From: Panagrolaimus kolymaensis
Lineage: Eukaryota; Nematoda; Chromadorea; Rhabditida; Panagrolaimidae
Direction: 5' to 3'
Length of the DNA stretch: 64,000 nt
Assembly: GCA_028622995.1 (NCBI GenBank)
Contig: JAJQJQ010000035.1
Coordinates: forward strand, 2,108,001 to 2,172,000
Below are positions 44,493-57,000 of the stretch, piece by piece (within the stretch, counting starts at the first letter, position 1; every line of letters starts with the position of its first letter). A program made the position numbers and the translations under genes. Below the pieces are notes generated by a model. The model searched no databases, was not told where the DNA came from, and was given only the letters and a program-made list of their open reading frames with translations.

Positions 44493-46006
44493 ATGGCATC
44501 TAATCGTGAAACAAAATCGGATGGAATTGAAAGGCCTCGTCGACGAAGAAAACGTGGAGAACAAAAAACTCAAGAGGATGGAACGCTTGATGCTGAGAAC
44601 ACTACAGCTCGGTAATTTTTTGTTTGTTATCACATTGGTTTACAAAGATTGAAATTTTTTTAGTGGAACTAAACCTTCTAGTGGTGGAAGTCGAACAAAA
44701 GGTTCAAGAAAATCTGGTGGAACACGAAAAGGTTGTACTGTTTTACCTCCTCAACCTCCTGTCGTACTAGGAAAGAATGTGGTAACTACGGAAGTTGAAG
44801 CAGCCATGGCAGATTTTGTTAAAAACACCCTTGCAAAAGGTTCGTTTATATTTATCTTTTCTTTCGTAACTAACTTATTGTTTCTTTCAGGAGTAGCTGG
44901 AATACGAAAAGAATTTGCTGAATTGAAAGTTTATACTGCGCCGGAATACAAATTTGAAGCATTTACAGCCAATACTCAAAGAAATCGGTACAAAGATGTC
45001 GTCTGCCTTGATGCCTCTCGTGTTGTTCTAACTTTGAATGTTCCACCAGAATCTGAATATGTTCATGCAAATTCAATCAAATTAGAAGGCCTCGATCGAC
45101 AATACATAGCTACTCAAGGACCTCTAGGTTAGTTGTTTTTTATTGCTTTATTGCTTTCTTCATTTGTAATATGTTTGCTTGTTTGCAGAATCAACAATAC
45201 CTGATTTTTGGCGCTTGGTCCATCAAGAATGTGCAACATCCGTGGTTATGCTTACTAAATGCATTGAAGATGGAAAAAACAAATGTTCTCAATATTTTCC
45301 TGAAGCCAATGCATACAAAAATTATGGTTGTATGTTTGTGAACAACAAAAAAACTGAAACTGGCGATGATAAACTTTTAACTCATACAATTGAAGCTCTT
45401 CCTGATGGTTGCAGTAACTCAACGGTTGTAAAACTTCTTCAAATGAATGATTGGCCTGATCGAGGTTTGCTGCTGCTTTTTAGGTTAACATGACTTACTC
45501 GAGCAATTTTAGGTGTTCCTGAAAAACCAATGTGTGTTTTACGTCTAATACGAGCTATTCCTCCTGGTCTTTGTATTGTATGTTTTTTTGAACTTAAAAT
45601 TTGTAAAATCCTTTAATGAAAGCTTTTTTAGATTCATTGCTCAGCGGGTATCGGTCGTACAGGTACTGTAATCCTCATCGATGCTCTCATCAGTCGACTT
45701 CTAAAAGGACAAAATTGTTGTGTTAAAGAAATGTTCCAATCTCTTAGAAATCAAAGGGCCAGTGCAGTTCGTAAGTTTTTTCTTTTATTTGTAAACATGA
45801 TTTCCTTAAACATCGACAATTTTAGAAACTGAAGCTCAATATGTTCTTATTCACACTTGTGTTCTCGAATACATACGAGTATGTTTATTTGTTTTACTTG
45901 TATCATTATTACTTCATGATTAATTTTTTAGGCAAAGCTGCCAGCTCAATATCGTCAATCTGCTCAAACGTTCGCTGATGAAGTAAAGAAATCAAATATG
46001 GTCTAA
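44493..46006 (+). CDS. Protein tyrosine phosphatase, nematode-type
   Basis: Eight exons (44493-44611, 44664-44839, 44891-45127, 45189-45464, 45513-45577, 45632-45770, 45826-45878, 45932-46006) give 379 aa. A basic Ser/Gly-rich N-terminus (RPRRRRKRGE) precedes one PTP domain: NRYKDVVCLD (KNRY motif region), YIATQGPL, DFWRLVHQE, the WPDRG loop with the catalytic Asp, the P-loop IHCSAGIGRTGT with the catalytic Cys and Arg, and the Q-loop QTEAQYVLIH. All catalytic residues are intact. It removes phosphate from phosphotyrosine. Small basic-tailed PTPs of this shape are strongly expanded in nematodes and many are sperm-enriched, which is family knowledge and not shown here. Introns are 48-60 bp. 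Confidence 0.93.
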
Positions 46007-46824
46007 TTTAACAATATTTATCATCATAAAATTTATTTATAAATTCAACAAAGTATATATGTAAAAATAAAACAGATTAACATTTTTATTCTTGTCTTGT
46101 AATTTCCAACCATTGCCTAATATTTTTGACAAGTATGAGCATTTAATGCAGAGTTGCTTTTATTTCTGAGCATTGTATTGTTTTCCCAATAAACCTAGTT
46201 GTAAGCATGTTTACATATGACATAAACCTCAACAGCGGGTGAGCCTCGCAAATTTACTATCGGTGGTGAATCTTATCATCAATCCTAAACTGAAAAAAAA
46301 CCTTGTATGAGATTGAATATGCCTTATGCTAAAAAGGACCAAAAAAATGTTAAAGCGAAGAAGAACAAACGGAAGTTTTTGCTTTCTTACAATTGCAAAA
46401 GCTTGTATGTACTTTTATGACATAGTCTAATCCTGATTAACTACGAAAACAAACAATTTTACTAACATTTATTAAAATCAACAAGAAAATAATACAAAAA
46501 AGAACAATCAAGTGTTTCGCCGTTAAAAACAAGAAACGACTCAGCCGGACACTTGGATGAAAAGGCGGCACCTGTAACGCTCTTCAGCGGCTGAGCTTCA
46601 TGTTACAGTAGCACATTGTTATGATATTGCTTCAGGCGTTTCCACCTATTTCGCAAACCATAAACAACAACATAAGCGTTTTCACATCATTATTTGATAC
46701 ATCTGCGCTGTCAAACCTGAAAACAGAAAGTGAAACTTAATGAACAAAAAAGAATACGTAGACTTTCCAGAGTAACATCGATTTCTTGACACAGTGGTTA
46801 ATGTGAAGTCGTCATCAGTCTTGC
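46007..46824. other. Intergenic, no gene seen
   Basis: Contains an imperfect inverted repeat near 46577-46610 (GTAACGCTCTTCAGCGGC through GCTTCATGTTAC). No coding frame or recognised RNA gene. Confidence 0.4.
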
Positions 46825-47124
46825 CTAGGCCAAAATCTCTTCGTCATCTTTTTCACCGCTATCACCAATATCATCATAATTAGTTTTCATACGTTCATAT
46901 TGACTTTTGGTTGATCCAGCTTCTTCAATGGTTGATTTTTTAACAAGTTGATCATGAGTATCGCTGTTTTCATCATTGATGTGCGCTAAATTCTTTGAAT
47001 GTTGATCTAGTTCATCTTCATCCATTACTTCATCCACTCTTTCGTCATGCTTATCAACGTCCATGGTTTCATCTTCTTCAGCAGGTTGAGCATGTCGTCT
47101 TCGTGGATTACGTTCGATGGTTTC
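46825..47124 (-). CDS. Acidic disordered protein, open frame B (gene model uncertain)
   Basis: A minus-strand frame is open from about 47124 to the stop at 46825. The first Met, in good context (GAAACCATGG), is at 47064, giving 79 aa. It is dominated by Asp, Glu, Lys and Ser (DKHDERVDEVMDEDELDQ, EKDDEEILA at the end) and should be intrinsically disordered. Just upstream a basic RRR patch precedes PAEEDET. It resembles frame A at 47217 in composition and in the repeated ETM(D/E) start. No splice joins A to B in frame, so B may be a separate small gene, a decayed duplicate or a coding exon whose partner I missed. Confidence 0.35.
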   Translation of the reverse strand, partial: ETIERNPRRRHAQPAEEDETMDVDKHDERVDEVMDEDELDQHSKNLAHINDENSDTHDQLVKKSTIEEAGSTKSQYERMKTNYDDIGDSGEKDDEEILA

Positions 47125-47216
47125 TGATTCTCGGCATTCTCACTTTAAAGATTTTCAGCTTTCTTTCACCTAAAATTAAAAAACGTTTTTTATCTTCTGT
47201 TTATTAAAGATTTAAC

Positions 47217-47483
47217 TTACGCAGCAGCCAATGATCGCACATCATTTGTGTCGTTTTCCCCTTTTGATGATTCTTCTTTAGCTTCAACGGTGTTATCCTT
47301 TTCTTTATCAGCATTTTCTTTTTCTCCATCCTTCTCCCAAGCTGCAAAATTTTTCTTCGTTTGTTCATCGTTAGCAGATTGACCTCGATTATTCTTTTCA
47401 ACTTCTTCGCTTTGTGCACCATCTTCAGCATTTTCGGCTTCATTTTCTTGACCATCTTCTTCTAGATTTTCATCAAGTTCCAT
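47217..47483 (-). CDS. Acidic disordered protein, open frame A
   Basis: From the ATG at 47483 it reads 88 aa, almost all Glu, Asp, Asn, Lys and Ala (ENLEEDGQENEAENAEDG, DKEKDNTVEAKEESSKGE), ending SLAAA. The same frame is open for another 40 codons upstream, also acidic (DEDATDDEADPQCDEKSEET), so an upstream exon or start could exist. A GTAAGT donor overlaps the stop, but splicing to the nearest acceptor (47170) also gives an immediate stop after the same residue. No domain is recognised. Charge alone would fit a nuclear chaperone or chromatin-associated tail. Confidence 0.45.
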   Translation of the reverse strand: MELDENLEEDGQENEAENAEDGAQSEEVEKNNRGQSANDEQTKKNFAAWEKDGEKENADKEKDNTVEAKEESSKGENDTNDVRSLAAA

Positions 47484-49002
47484 GGTTTCTTCAGATTTTT
47501 CGTCGCATTGTGGATCCGCTTCATCATCAGTAGCATCTTCATCAACTGGAATCCAACGTTGAAAGTATGTAATAATTTTATTAGGATAAATTCGAAGTTT
47601 TAAAAGTCAGTTGATTGATTTTAGGATTTTCTTTTTCAAATTCAAAAATTTTATGGTGGCTCGTGCAAAGTAACAAAGTATCCATTTAGCCAAAAGTAAA
47701 TGAAGGTTCATAAATTTTTGAAAACTAAAAAACAAAGTTTGTTTGTTTGCTGTAGTTTGAAATAAATAGCGCCTTTTTTATGGCTATTATTTTTTTAGTA
47801 ACTACCATGAACAATCATCGGTCACCTCGAAAACCATTAATATCGTAAATACAGCAATGGAATGAAACCCATTAGGATTAAATTAATCTCAGATAGTGTT
47901 TGTACCTTTACTAAAAAAAATTTCATGCTTTCGAAACATTTTTTTACGTCATTTTTTTTTCTTTCTGTATACCAAAAACCAGCTGGTAGCTGCTTCATGC
48001 CCTCTTTTAACCATTTCCAAAAAATTTTACTACTCTAAAAAAGGAATGTACTTACTTAACTTTTCTTTTTATCCATCATCCATCCTTTTCTGCTCTTTTA
48101 CATGTTTCCATTTTTGCTTTCACCATTATTTTTTAGCTTTGCAAAAACAACGTCAAAAAGAGATTTGGTTTTGGAATTAATAAAAGCAACAATGTTTTTT
48201 TTGCAAGCAAATGGATTTTTTACTCTCTAATATTTTTTATCCCTTTCTTCCCAACTCATTGGCGGCTTACTTAATTTTTTGAACCTTTAATTTCCATCAA
48301 ATTAATAACTATTTTTTGTTTTAAAAAATATGTGGGGATTTCTCTTTTAGTTGTTGATAACATTTTTTTCGAACACGAGATTTTTCTTTCCCACTTTTTT
48401 ATTGCTCTTGTCTATGGACATTCTCCTTTCTTTCTTTTTTTGCTCCTAGCTCCCATGTGATCGATAGGCATTCGTTCGTTCATTCGGGTGGTTCTTTTTT
48501 TTTGTTTTTGATGTCACAGAGTTTTTGTCAAGCTGCTCTGCTGCTGCATTTGCTTCCTTGCTGCTGGCTGACTCAGCAGCAAAAAATGTACACACAAAAC
48601 ATTCTCGAATGTACTCTCTCTCTCTTTTTTTATATGTATCCCAGTATAAATGTGTGCATCCATCCATGTCTTTCCAACAAATAATTTGTACCATATAAAA
48701 ATGTCCTTCTCTCTCTTGTTTTTCTTTTACTTTTGCGTCTTTCATCAGCAGCTTTTTTATTTTTTTAAAAAGAAACTTTTTTTTTTGCTTTTGCTTGGCT
48801 GTCTTTTCTTTGCTGCATTAGTACCAGACGCACACGTCAAATAACACAACCAATATCAGCTTTTTTTCTTTCTCATCCTTTTTTTGCGCATCATCTTTCT
48901 TTTTTTTCATTGTTTTTTTTCGTTCAAATTTTATGTTTTCGTGTGTGTTTTCCAACTTTTTAACAATAATCATATTTTTTCAGGGTTAATAACATACACT
49001 CA
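47484..49002. other. Intergenic, no gene seen
   Basis: AT-rich with T-rich tracts; frames at 47896-48844 are Phe/Leu/Cys low-complexity. A TTTTTTCAG at about 48975-48983 may be the trans-splice acceptor of the gene at 49003. Confidence 0.45.
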
Positions 49003-50248
49003 ATGAATCCACAGAATATTGAAGGCGCATTTTCAATTGCAAGAAGTTATGCTCCAAGTGCTTCATCATCAACAGAAAGTTATGAACTTACACAGAAATT
49101 AGAAAATTTAACTCTTCAAAATGGTGGAATAACTTGTGGCAATGATAAGAATGTTAGCAACGATGGTAATTGGAACTCAATGTCGACAACAACAACATCG
49201 GTAAAAGAAATGTCAAATTGTTCTGCAAGTTGTTCTCATACTCCTGTTCTTGGAAATGTCATCAACTCACATGATTTGTAAGTTGCTTTTATTACATGTT
49301 TAAAAAAGCTTTGGTGGCTGGGGAATATATTAAAGTGTAAATATTCAGCAACTTTTTTATGTACTTTTTTGGTTATTGCTTACTTTTAAAGTTCGTTTTG
49401 TAAGAAGAATTGCTACTTTTACCTTTTCTAAGCTTTTTATAGTTGCAAAACATTGAGAAGAAGGTTGCTTAACATATTCAGTTTAATAATGCCATTTCCT
49501 TTTCCTTGCTTTTCTGCCTGCAAACAATAAACGTATCATATGTTAATTTTCCCTTGAGATTTACTAATTTCAAAGTTTGAAGAATGTAAGCATTGTCATT
49601 TTTTACTTTTTTGAACGTGAGAAAATGGGGTAAGTCTAGTTGAAAGTTTGGGAGAAACTAGTTCGGTATTTTGTGTTTGAAGTTAGAGAAACTTTTCAAA
49701 TGCTTTACTAGATAAAAGGCTTTTACCTCTTAAACAGTATTCGTTCATTTGCTAATGTTCATATTTTTAGACCTCGTCCAAAACGCTTTCGACTTCATTC
49801 AACTCGACGTCCTGATTCTTCAATTCCTCGAAAATCTCTTGATTTTTCATCTGTTCGTAAGAAGACTCAAACAAAGCCTTTATCATCACATCTTCGACCA
49901 AGAGCAACATCAATAGGAAGTCATCAGCTATCTCAAGGAAAATTTGGTGCTGCATGTCGATCATTGCATACATTTGCTGTTCGTCGACGAAAATCATTCT
50001 CAGTGTCATCAATTGAAATTGAAGAACCTGATGCAACTTCTTCCATGTCAAGCGAACCTTCAGAAAGATCTTCAAATGTTCAACAACAACAGAAAGGATG
50101 TGGTCAAGAAGTTTCATCTCCAGATGTTCCGGATTATGATTATCCTGTTATTGAAAATGGTGAAATCGATGAGCTTGCAGAATATTTTGGTTATTTCGTC
50201 AATGTTAATCGAAAGATGTCTGCTTTAGCTGAATCCATGTATGTATGA
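49003..50248 (+). CDS. Serine-rich protein, possible OSER1 homologue
   Basis: Exons 49003-49277 and 49771-50248 give 250 aa. It is Ser/Thr-rich and mostly disordered, with a basic middle (RPRPKRFRLHSTRRP, AVRRRKSFSVSS) that resembles nuclear localisation and phosphorylation sites. The extreme C-terminus is the only ordered-looking block: ELAEYFGYFVNVNRKMSAL then AESMY. This ending, a hydrophobic turn followed by (K/R)KMS and MAE/AESMY at the very end, recalls oxidative stress-responsive serine-rich protein 1 (OSER1), a FOXO-regulated stress protein. That assignment rests on memory of the C-terminal motif. A TTTTTTCAG 20 bp before the ATG suits SL trans-splicing. Confidence 0.6.
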
Positions 50249-51061
50249 ATATACTTTCTGTTCTCTTGGTTACCTTTCATGATGGCATACAACTCAGGTG
50301 CATATATTCTTTCTTTAAATGTTATTTTATTCTTTGCTTTTGTTTTTATTGTTGTGGATTGTTGCTAAAGTGTTTTGCTATGTATCTTACTTTAGCAACT
50401 TTCGTCTTTACGTCAACTTGCAAATTTAATATTTTTACCCGTGATAAATTGTATTGTTTTTCTTCTTTTCTATTGTTTACTCTTTGTTAGCAATCATTGT
50501 ATGTAATGATTTTTCTTCTTGTTTAATAAAAGTTTTATTCGTTAATTGTCTCTTTTTTATTGGCTTCTTATTTTCTGCGTTATTATTTCATATGTTGTTG
50601 TTTTGCAATAATGAGGAGCGATATCAAATTAGTGATTTAGTATGAATAATTTATGGTACTCAGCCTTATGAAAGACAAAAATAATGCAGTTTAGTATTGA
50701 AAGCAAGAGTTACGTTTTCTTGGGTTTAGTAAATCGAAACTTTGGTTGGTTTTTTGAGGGTCATTTCTGTTTGGTTTATTGGTTGGATTTTGAAATAGTC
50801 TTCGACAAAATAAATTCAAAACCCTTAACTTATTTTTTCTGAATTTTAGGATGATTGTGCGTGCAACCAAGCTTGAGTAACTCTGCTTTTTTGAAAAATA
50901 CCTACAAATATAAAAATTTACCAGTATTGAAAAAACATAGCTTTTACAAAAAAGTTTTGAAAGATTATGGAGGCATATGAGATTATTTTTGTTATGTCTG
51001 TACATAGTTTTGTTTTTGTACAAAAAAAATTGGAAATGAAAGAAAAAAATAAATAAAAGTT
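50249..51061. other. Intergenic between convergent genes
   Basis: T-rich 3' flank of the 49003 gene and of trp-4. Short open frames here have no coding features. Confidence 0.4.
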
Positions 51062-54000
51062 TTAATCAGTTGAAGTTCGAACTTTTCCTGTCATTTGATA
51101 ATACATTTCAACAATTCTATTCCATTCAATCACAGATTCTAATGACATATTTTGAATATTACCCGATTCTTCATTTTGTGCAATGTCTGAAAAAATAATA
51201 TTTTTTTGTGTTGGATTTCGACAAAGAGACGACAAGAATTGGGATTTATGTTGAAACAATAATAGCTTTCATAAAAAAGCTAGCTAAAGGTTTCCTTTAT
51301 TTTATGCAAGACTTTTTGGGGTTAGAAAATTTTCTCAAGCTTTGAATTTTTTTTGGTAAGCTTTGGTACTTACCATCATCTTTTTCATCCATTCTTAATG
51401 TGGGTGAAACCCTTCCTTGTTGGCCATTCATGGAAAAGGCATCGATGTTTTCTTCATACCTCAAATCTTGTTGGGCTTTTTGGGAACATACTCTCACTAA
51501 AGATTTAATTATTTTAATTTTTTGCTTCATTAAATCAAAATTTTTAAAGAAGGATTATTCGAGAGAAGAAGAAAATAAAAGCTTACATTTATTTCGATAT
51601 GCAACTTTTAAAACTATGTAAAGTTTAGTCAACATATTTATTGGTGATGGAGTTGCAGATCGTTTATTCATTTGTCGAATTAACATTGCTCTACCAAATT
51701 TCCATTCTTTATCTGATTGAGCTTGAATCCTTTGATATGTATCTGACATCATAGCAATTAATAAATTAATTAACACCTTAAAACATATTTTTGTTATTTG
51801 TTTATGTCTCTTTGGTGGGTGGAAAGTAACTCACAATTAAAGTAACCATCATATAAATTCCAAAAAGTAATTTTAATACAATTTTAGCAAAATCTGGTAC
51901 TAAATGCAATGGAGGCATATTATCTGGTTCAACGAGACCAAAAAGGGAGAAGAAAAGCATTTCAAGGGTTTGTCCAGGGGAAGCAAGGCGCATAAGTTCA
52001 GCGCTGTCTTCATCAACAGGTTGATAGGCAGGCTGAAAAAAGGGTAAATGGATGAAAATTTAGAGATTCCCTAACATCCGAATAACGTGTTGCTTTAGAG
52101 CAACAAAAAAAAGTAAATATGCAGATTTTAAGTTTGTTCTTTTTTTGAAAATATTTTTCATTTAGACTCCCGAACTTACTTGAAAGATGGATGTAACATG
52201 AAGGGTAAAACCCGCAACGAATAACATTAAAATAACTAAAAATCTTGTTAAATCATACATTAAATCTCGAATAATAATCGCCCATGGACCAAATAAATGA
52301 TGAACAGTTAAAAAATCTAAAAATTCCACAAATGCAAATAACAACGCAAAAGCAAGGAGTTGATTCTTTAAATAAAGCATAGTTCTAGCAAAATGCATTT
52401 TTTCATCATTATCCAAATGTGTTAAATATACAGCTGGAAGTAAAAAAGCCAAAATATGTACTGCAATTGCAATAGCAGCAAGAATTAAAATTAATACTTT
52501 AACTATGCCTAAACCAGATCCACCTCCAACATTAGTAAGTTCAGAAACGAGATTCCCAGATAACCAAAGGAGAAGAACCCATTCCACGGGATTAGGCATA
52601 ATCGAAGTTACTTCATACATTTTATGAGTAATATTTAGGACCACAACCGTTAATAAAATGGTGAAATAAACATGAGAGACAACGTGGCAAACAAATTTAA
52701 TGATTGGAGCCCTTCCTAAAAAAAAGAAAAGGTAATGAATGAAAATAAAAAGAAAAATGGGTTGCAAGAAAAGTAAGTATTTTCATTCAACAAAAAAATC
52801 ATTTCAAATAGATCAGTTTTTTGTTGTTTTTTATGCAAATTTTCCAGAAAGATTTAGTTTTTAACAAACAATCATATAAACTTTTTTTTGATATTGTTAC
52901 TTTGGATTTTGACAAAACTAATCCACTTTTTTTACAATGTTGCCTGCCAAAAATCATTTTTGTTTTGAAGGAAAAAAGGAAGCCTGTTTCATTTTTGATT
53001 TCTCCAGTTACAAAAAAATATTTAAAGATAAAAATTTTAATCTATCTAAAAACTTACCAATTCGACTATCAAGTGGTAAAGAAAAATAAAACCATGCTGG
53101 TGGACAAATAAATACCAAAATAGCGAATGCAAGAAATTTCCAAAATGACCATTCCACTCTACCCGTCCATATTTCAGTTAAATATCTTTGAACTGATGCA
53201 TAACTAACAACTTCTTTTTGTTCATTTTCTATTAACACATCCAATAATGGGCGGCCTCGATGATCTTTAGCTTTAAGTAATAAAGCGGCATTATATTCTG
53301 AAGCTGTAATACTCAATAATTCCACTGCCATATTTTCAGCATATACTGCAACATTAGATAAATCTTTTGCTCGTTCTTTTTCTTTTTCAGACATATCTCG
53401 ATAAAGTGCAGATAATTTTACAGCGGTATCAATGGGTGCAGGAGATTGAAGAATGAATTCTTGAAGTGGCTCATTATCGTTACCTTTTCCACAAACCATT
53501 AAATCAAAAATAAATTTTCTATCTTCCATTAATTGATGAGTATCATGCTTTTGTTTAAGTAAAAATCTCAAACAATCTATGTGGTTATGAGCCGCCGCAA
53601 AACAAAGAGGTACTTTGCCTTCTTTAGTTTCAGCTTGAGCATCCGCCGAAGAATTAACAAATAATTTTACAACATTTATATGTCCAGCTTTTGTTGCAAA
53701 ATGCATTCCTGTCCATCCATTTTGATCCATAACATTTATATTTGATCCTTGAGCAATTAATAAACTAACCATTTCATAATGTCCATTCATTGCAGCTAAA
53801 TGTAATGGAGTTCTTCCTCGCCAATCTTTAGCATGTTGTTGTTGGGTGGAACGAGAAAGTAGCATTCCCACAACAGCTATATGGCCTTGTTGAGCAGCTA
53901 AATGAAGGGGAATGACATTCTGGAAAAAATTGGGATTGTAGTTTGTAACATTGAGTGATTAAGGTTAAAAAAATTGACGAACCATAGTGGTTGAAGTGGC

Positions 54001-57000
54001 ATCAACTTGTACTCCTTGATTAAGTAACATTCGAACAAGGGAATCATGACCTGATTGAGCAGCTAAATGAAGTGGAGTTAAACCATACTAAAAAAAAAGG
54101 ATTTATTTTTAAGATTCCCGATTACAGAAATGAAAGACAAGTTCAATTTTTTTGCTGTTGGTCATCCCAAAGTAAAAACTAATAAAGCTATTTATGTTGC
54201 AAAAAATTGAACTAACTGATCCTTCATAACAAAAACAAACCTCTGTAGCAAATTCTTTTACAACCAAATGATTATATATTGGTGGTTCGGATCTTACACT
54301 AGCTGGAACATGTTTAACCATTTCATTAACGAAATCACTTTTCCCATAATATGCAGCAATGTGTAATGCATTTAACCCCGTCTAAATTCATGGTTATAAA
54401 AAACTATTGGAAAATTTTTTGATTTTACCTTTTTACTGCATCGCTTCCATAAAGTTTTATCAAAGGCTTCCAAAATAGCAACATGACCATTTTTAGCTCC
54501 AAGATGTAAAGCGGACATGCCATGCTAAAAGTTGTAAGAAGAATTTAAAGTTGATTTTATTTTTGGATTCGAGAATTTTTTTGTTAATAAACTTACAGCA
54601 TTTTCATCTTCAGGATTTGCACCATTTTCAAGTAAAATTTTTACAATATTTTTATGCCCTCCTGCAGCTGCCATATGAAGGGTTGTAGCTTCCATGGTTT
54701 TAGTTTTAGCATGAATTACCATGGCTTTATCAATCATCATTAATTCTTTTACGACGGCTAAACTTCCTTTCATTGCAGCTATGTGAGCACAAGTAAAACC
54801 ATTTTGATCGATGGCAGTTAAAACCGCTCGATTATTTTGTTTCATTTTAAGGAAAAGTTTTACAACATCAGGGAAATCATTTTCAGCTATAAAAGAAATT
54901 AGTAATTGCGAAATATTAGTTGTTGAGATGAAAATTTTATCCAATGAGCTTACCTGCTAAATGCAAGGGTGTTTGACCTTTATCATCTCTTGCATTTGGA
55001 TTGGCTCCTAATGCTAACAAAGTTTGTGAAACCCCTAGTTGACCATATTTTGCAGCAAAATGTAATGCCGTTTGTATATCCAATGTTATAGCTTCTAAAC
55101 TAGCTCCATGATCTTGAACTAATACATTTACAACTTTAACATGGCCATATTGAGCAGCAAGATGAAGAGGAGCTTCACCATTTTTGGCTTTACTATTTAC
55201 AAATGCTTTATATTGTAATAACATTTGAGTTAATTCCACATGTCCATTTGCTGCTGCAAGATGTAAAGCAGTTCGACCATTTTCATCAAAAACATCTATT
55301 CGAGCATGATGTTGAAGTAAAATGTTTGCTACTCCTGCATGTCCTCTTGCGCATGCTTCAAGAAGGGGTGACCAACCATTCTAAATATTAGTAATTTTGG
55401 AGGATATTTTGAAAGAAGAAAAAACATACCTTTGATTGTTTATTTTGTACAATTTGAACTAAACCTGCACCAATTTTATTAACCATTGAAAGTAAAACTG
55501 ATTCATTTCCTGATCTTGCAACTAAATGCATTGCTGTTTCATTATTCTAAAATATCATTTTTAAATTTTAGTTTGTCTTTGATCTCTTTAGTTTTATAAA
55601 TAAAAGCCAAAAGTAATAAATATCTTTTGTTGCAACAATGAACGAAGCTCAATTTTTTTACTTCCGCTGCAACTCTAAGATTCATTTTTTGTGACTTGAA
55701 GAAGAAAAAATGAAGCTGCATGACAGATTTTTTTTTGTTTGAAACAGATATGAATTTTTAACTTTCTCCCATTCATATTCCATTTTTCTAGATTACCGTA
55801 AAAGTTTGAATTTCACATTGTCCGCCATAATCGATTAAAGTGCTAATAAGTTTTGCATCTTCATGAGCGGTATCAGCTAAATCCGTTTGAATTTGAGCTG
55901 CATAATGGACCGCTGTTAAACCTTCATCAGTTTTAGAATTAACATAATCTGCCACATCTTCTTTAGATACTACACCTTCCAAATGTTTTAATATTAATTC
56001 CACAGCTTCACAATGACAAAATTTAGCTGCCACGTGTAAAGGTGTTTCTCCACCATTACTTTTAAATCTTGGATCCGCGCCTTCATAAAGAAGCAATTTA
56101 ATCATTTTAGAATTACCACTTTTTGCTGCAATATGTAATGGAGTTTGTCCATCGGTTTGAGTTACATTAGGTTGAGCTCCAGATTTCAGCAACATTTGAG
56201 CACATTCTGTATTTTCTCCTGGTAGTGAAGCAGCTACATGAAGGGCGGTTTCACCTATATTTCCACCATGAACATGAACATCCGCTCCAAACCCAAGTAA
56301 AGTTTCCACTACGCTTGCTTTTCCTGATTGAACTGCCACATGAAGAGCCGTGTAATTATCTTTCGTTTTAATATCAACATTAGTGCCCCGAGCAATAAGC
56401 ATTTTAACGACATCATTAAACCCCGCGGCTGCAGCTGAATGCAATCCCAAAGCTCCCCGTTTATTTGGCATATAAAGTGGAACTCCACGTTTAAGAAATA
56501 CTAAAGCTGTATCAGCGTGTCCACTCAAAGCAGCAATATGAAGTAAAGTTGAACCATCTCGTGTTCGTGAACGAATGGATGAACCAAATTTATCTATCAA
56601 TGCTTCAACTGTGTGAGTATGACCTTTTTCTGCAGCAACATGAAGGGGAGTTTTTTCATCCTGGAAAAAGGTAATAATTTTTGAAAATAGTAGAATTACT
56701 TACTTTATCCATAATATTTGCATCAGCTTTAAGTTTGTACATTAATTTTAACATTTGTTCATCACCCTTTTCCGCCACTTCGTGTAAAGCAGTTCTACCA
56801 ATTTTATTTTTTTCATTTACATCTCCATCTCCTCCAGCTTCAACGATAGTTTTTAACATATTAAAATTTTTTTGCGCTGCTAAATGTATTGGTTTATTTC
56901 CATCTGCATTTGGAGAATGAATTTGATCAATTGCATCATAATGAAGAAGTAATTGTGTGACAGGAATATTATCCGCTCGAATTGCATAATGTAATGGAAT

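Noticed and set aside
44418..44633. Minus-strand 71-codon frame
   Set aside because: Antisense shadow of the first exon of the protein tyrosine phosphatase.
46235..46310. Possible C/D-box snoRNA (TGATGA-like and CTGA-like motifs)
   Set aside because: The C box is imperfect and there is no terminal stem; not supportable by eye.
47204..47455. Lys/Met-rich 83-codon frame on the minus strand
   Set aside because: It is the +1 shadow of the acidic frame A.
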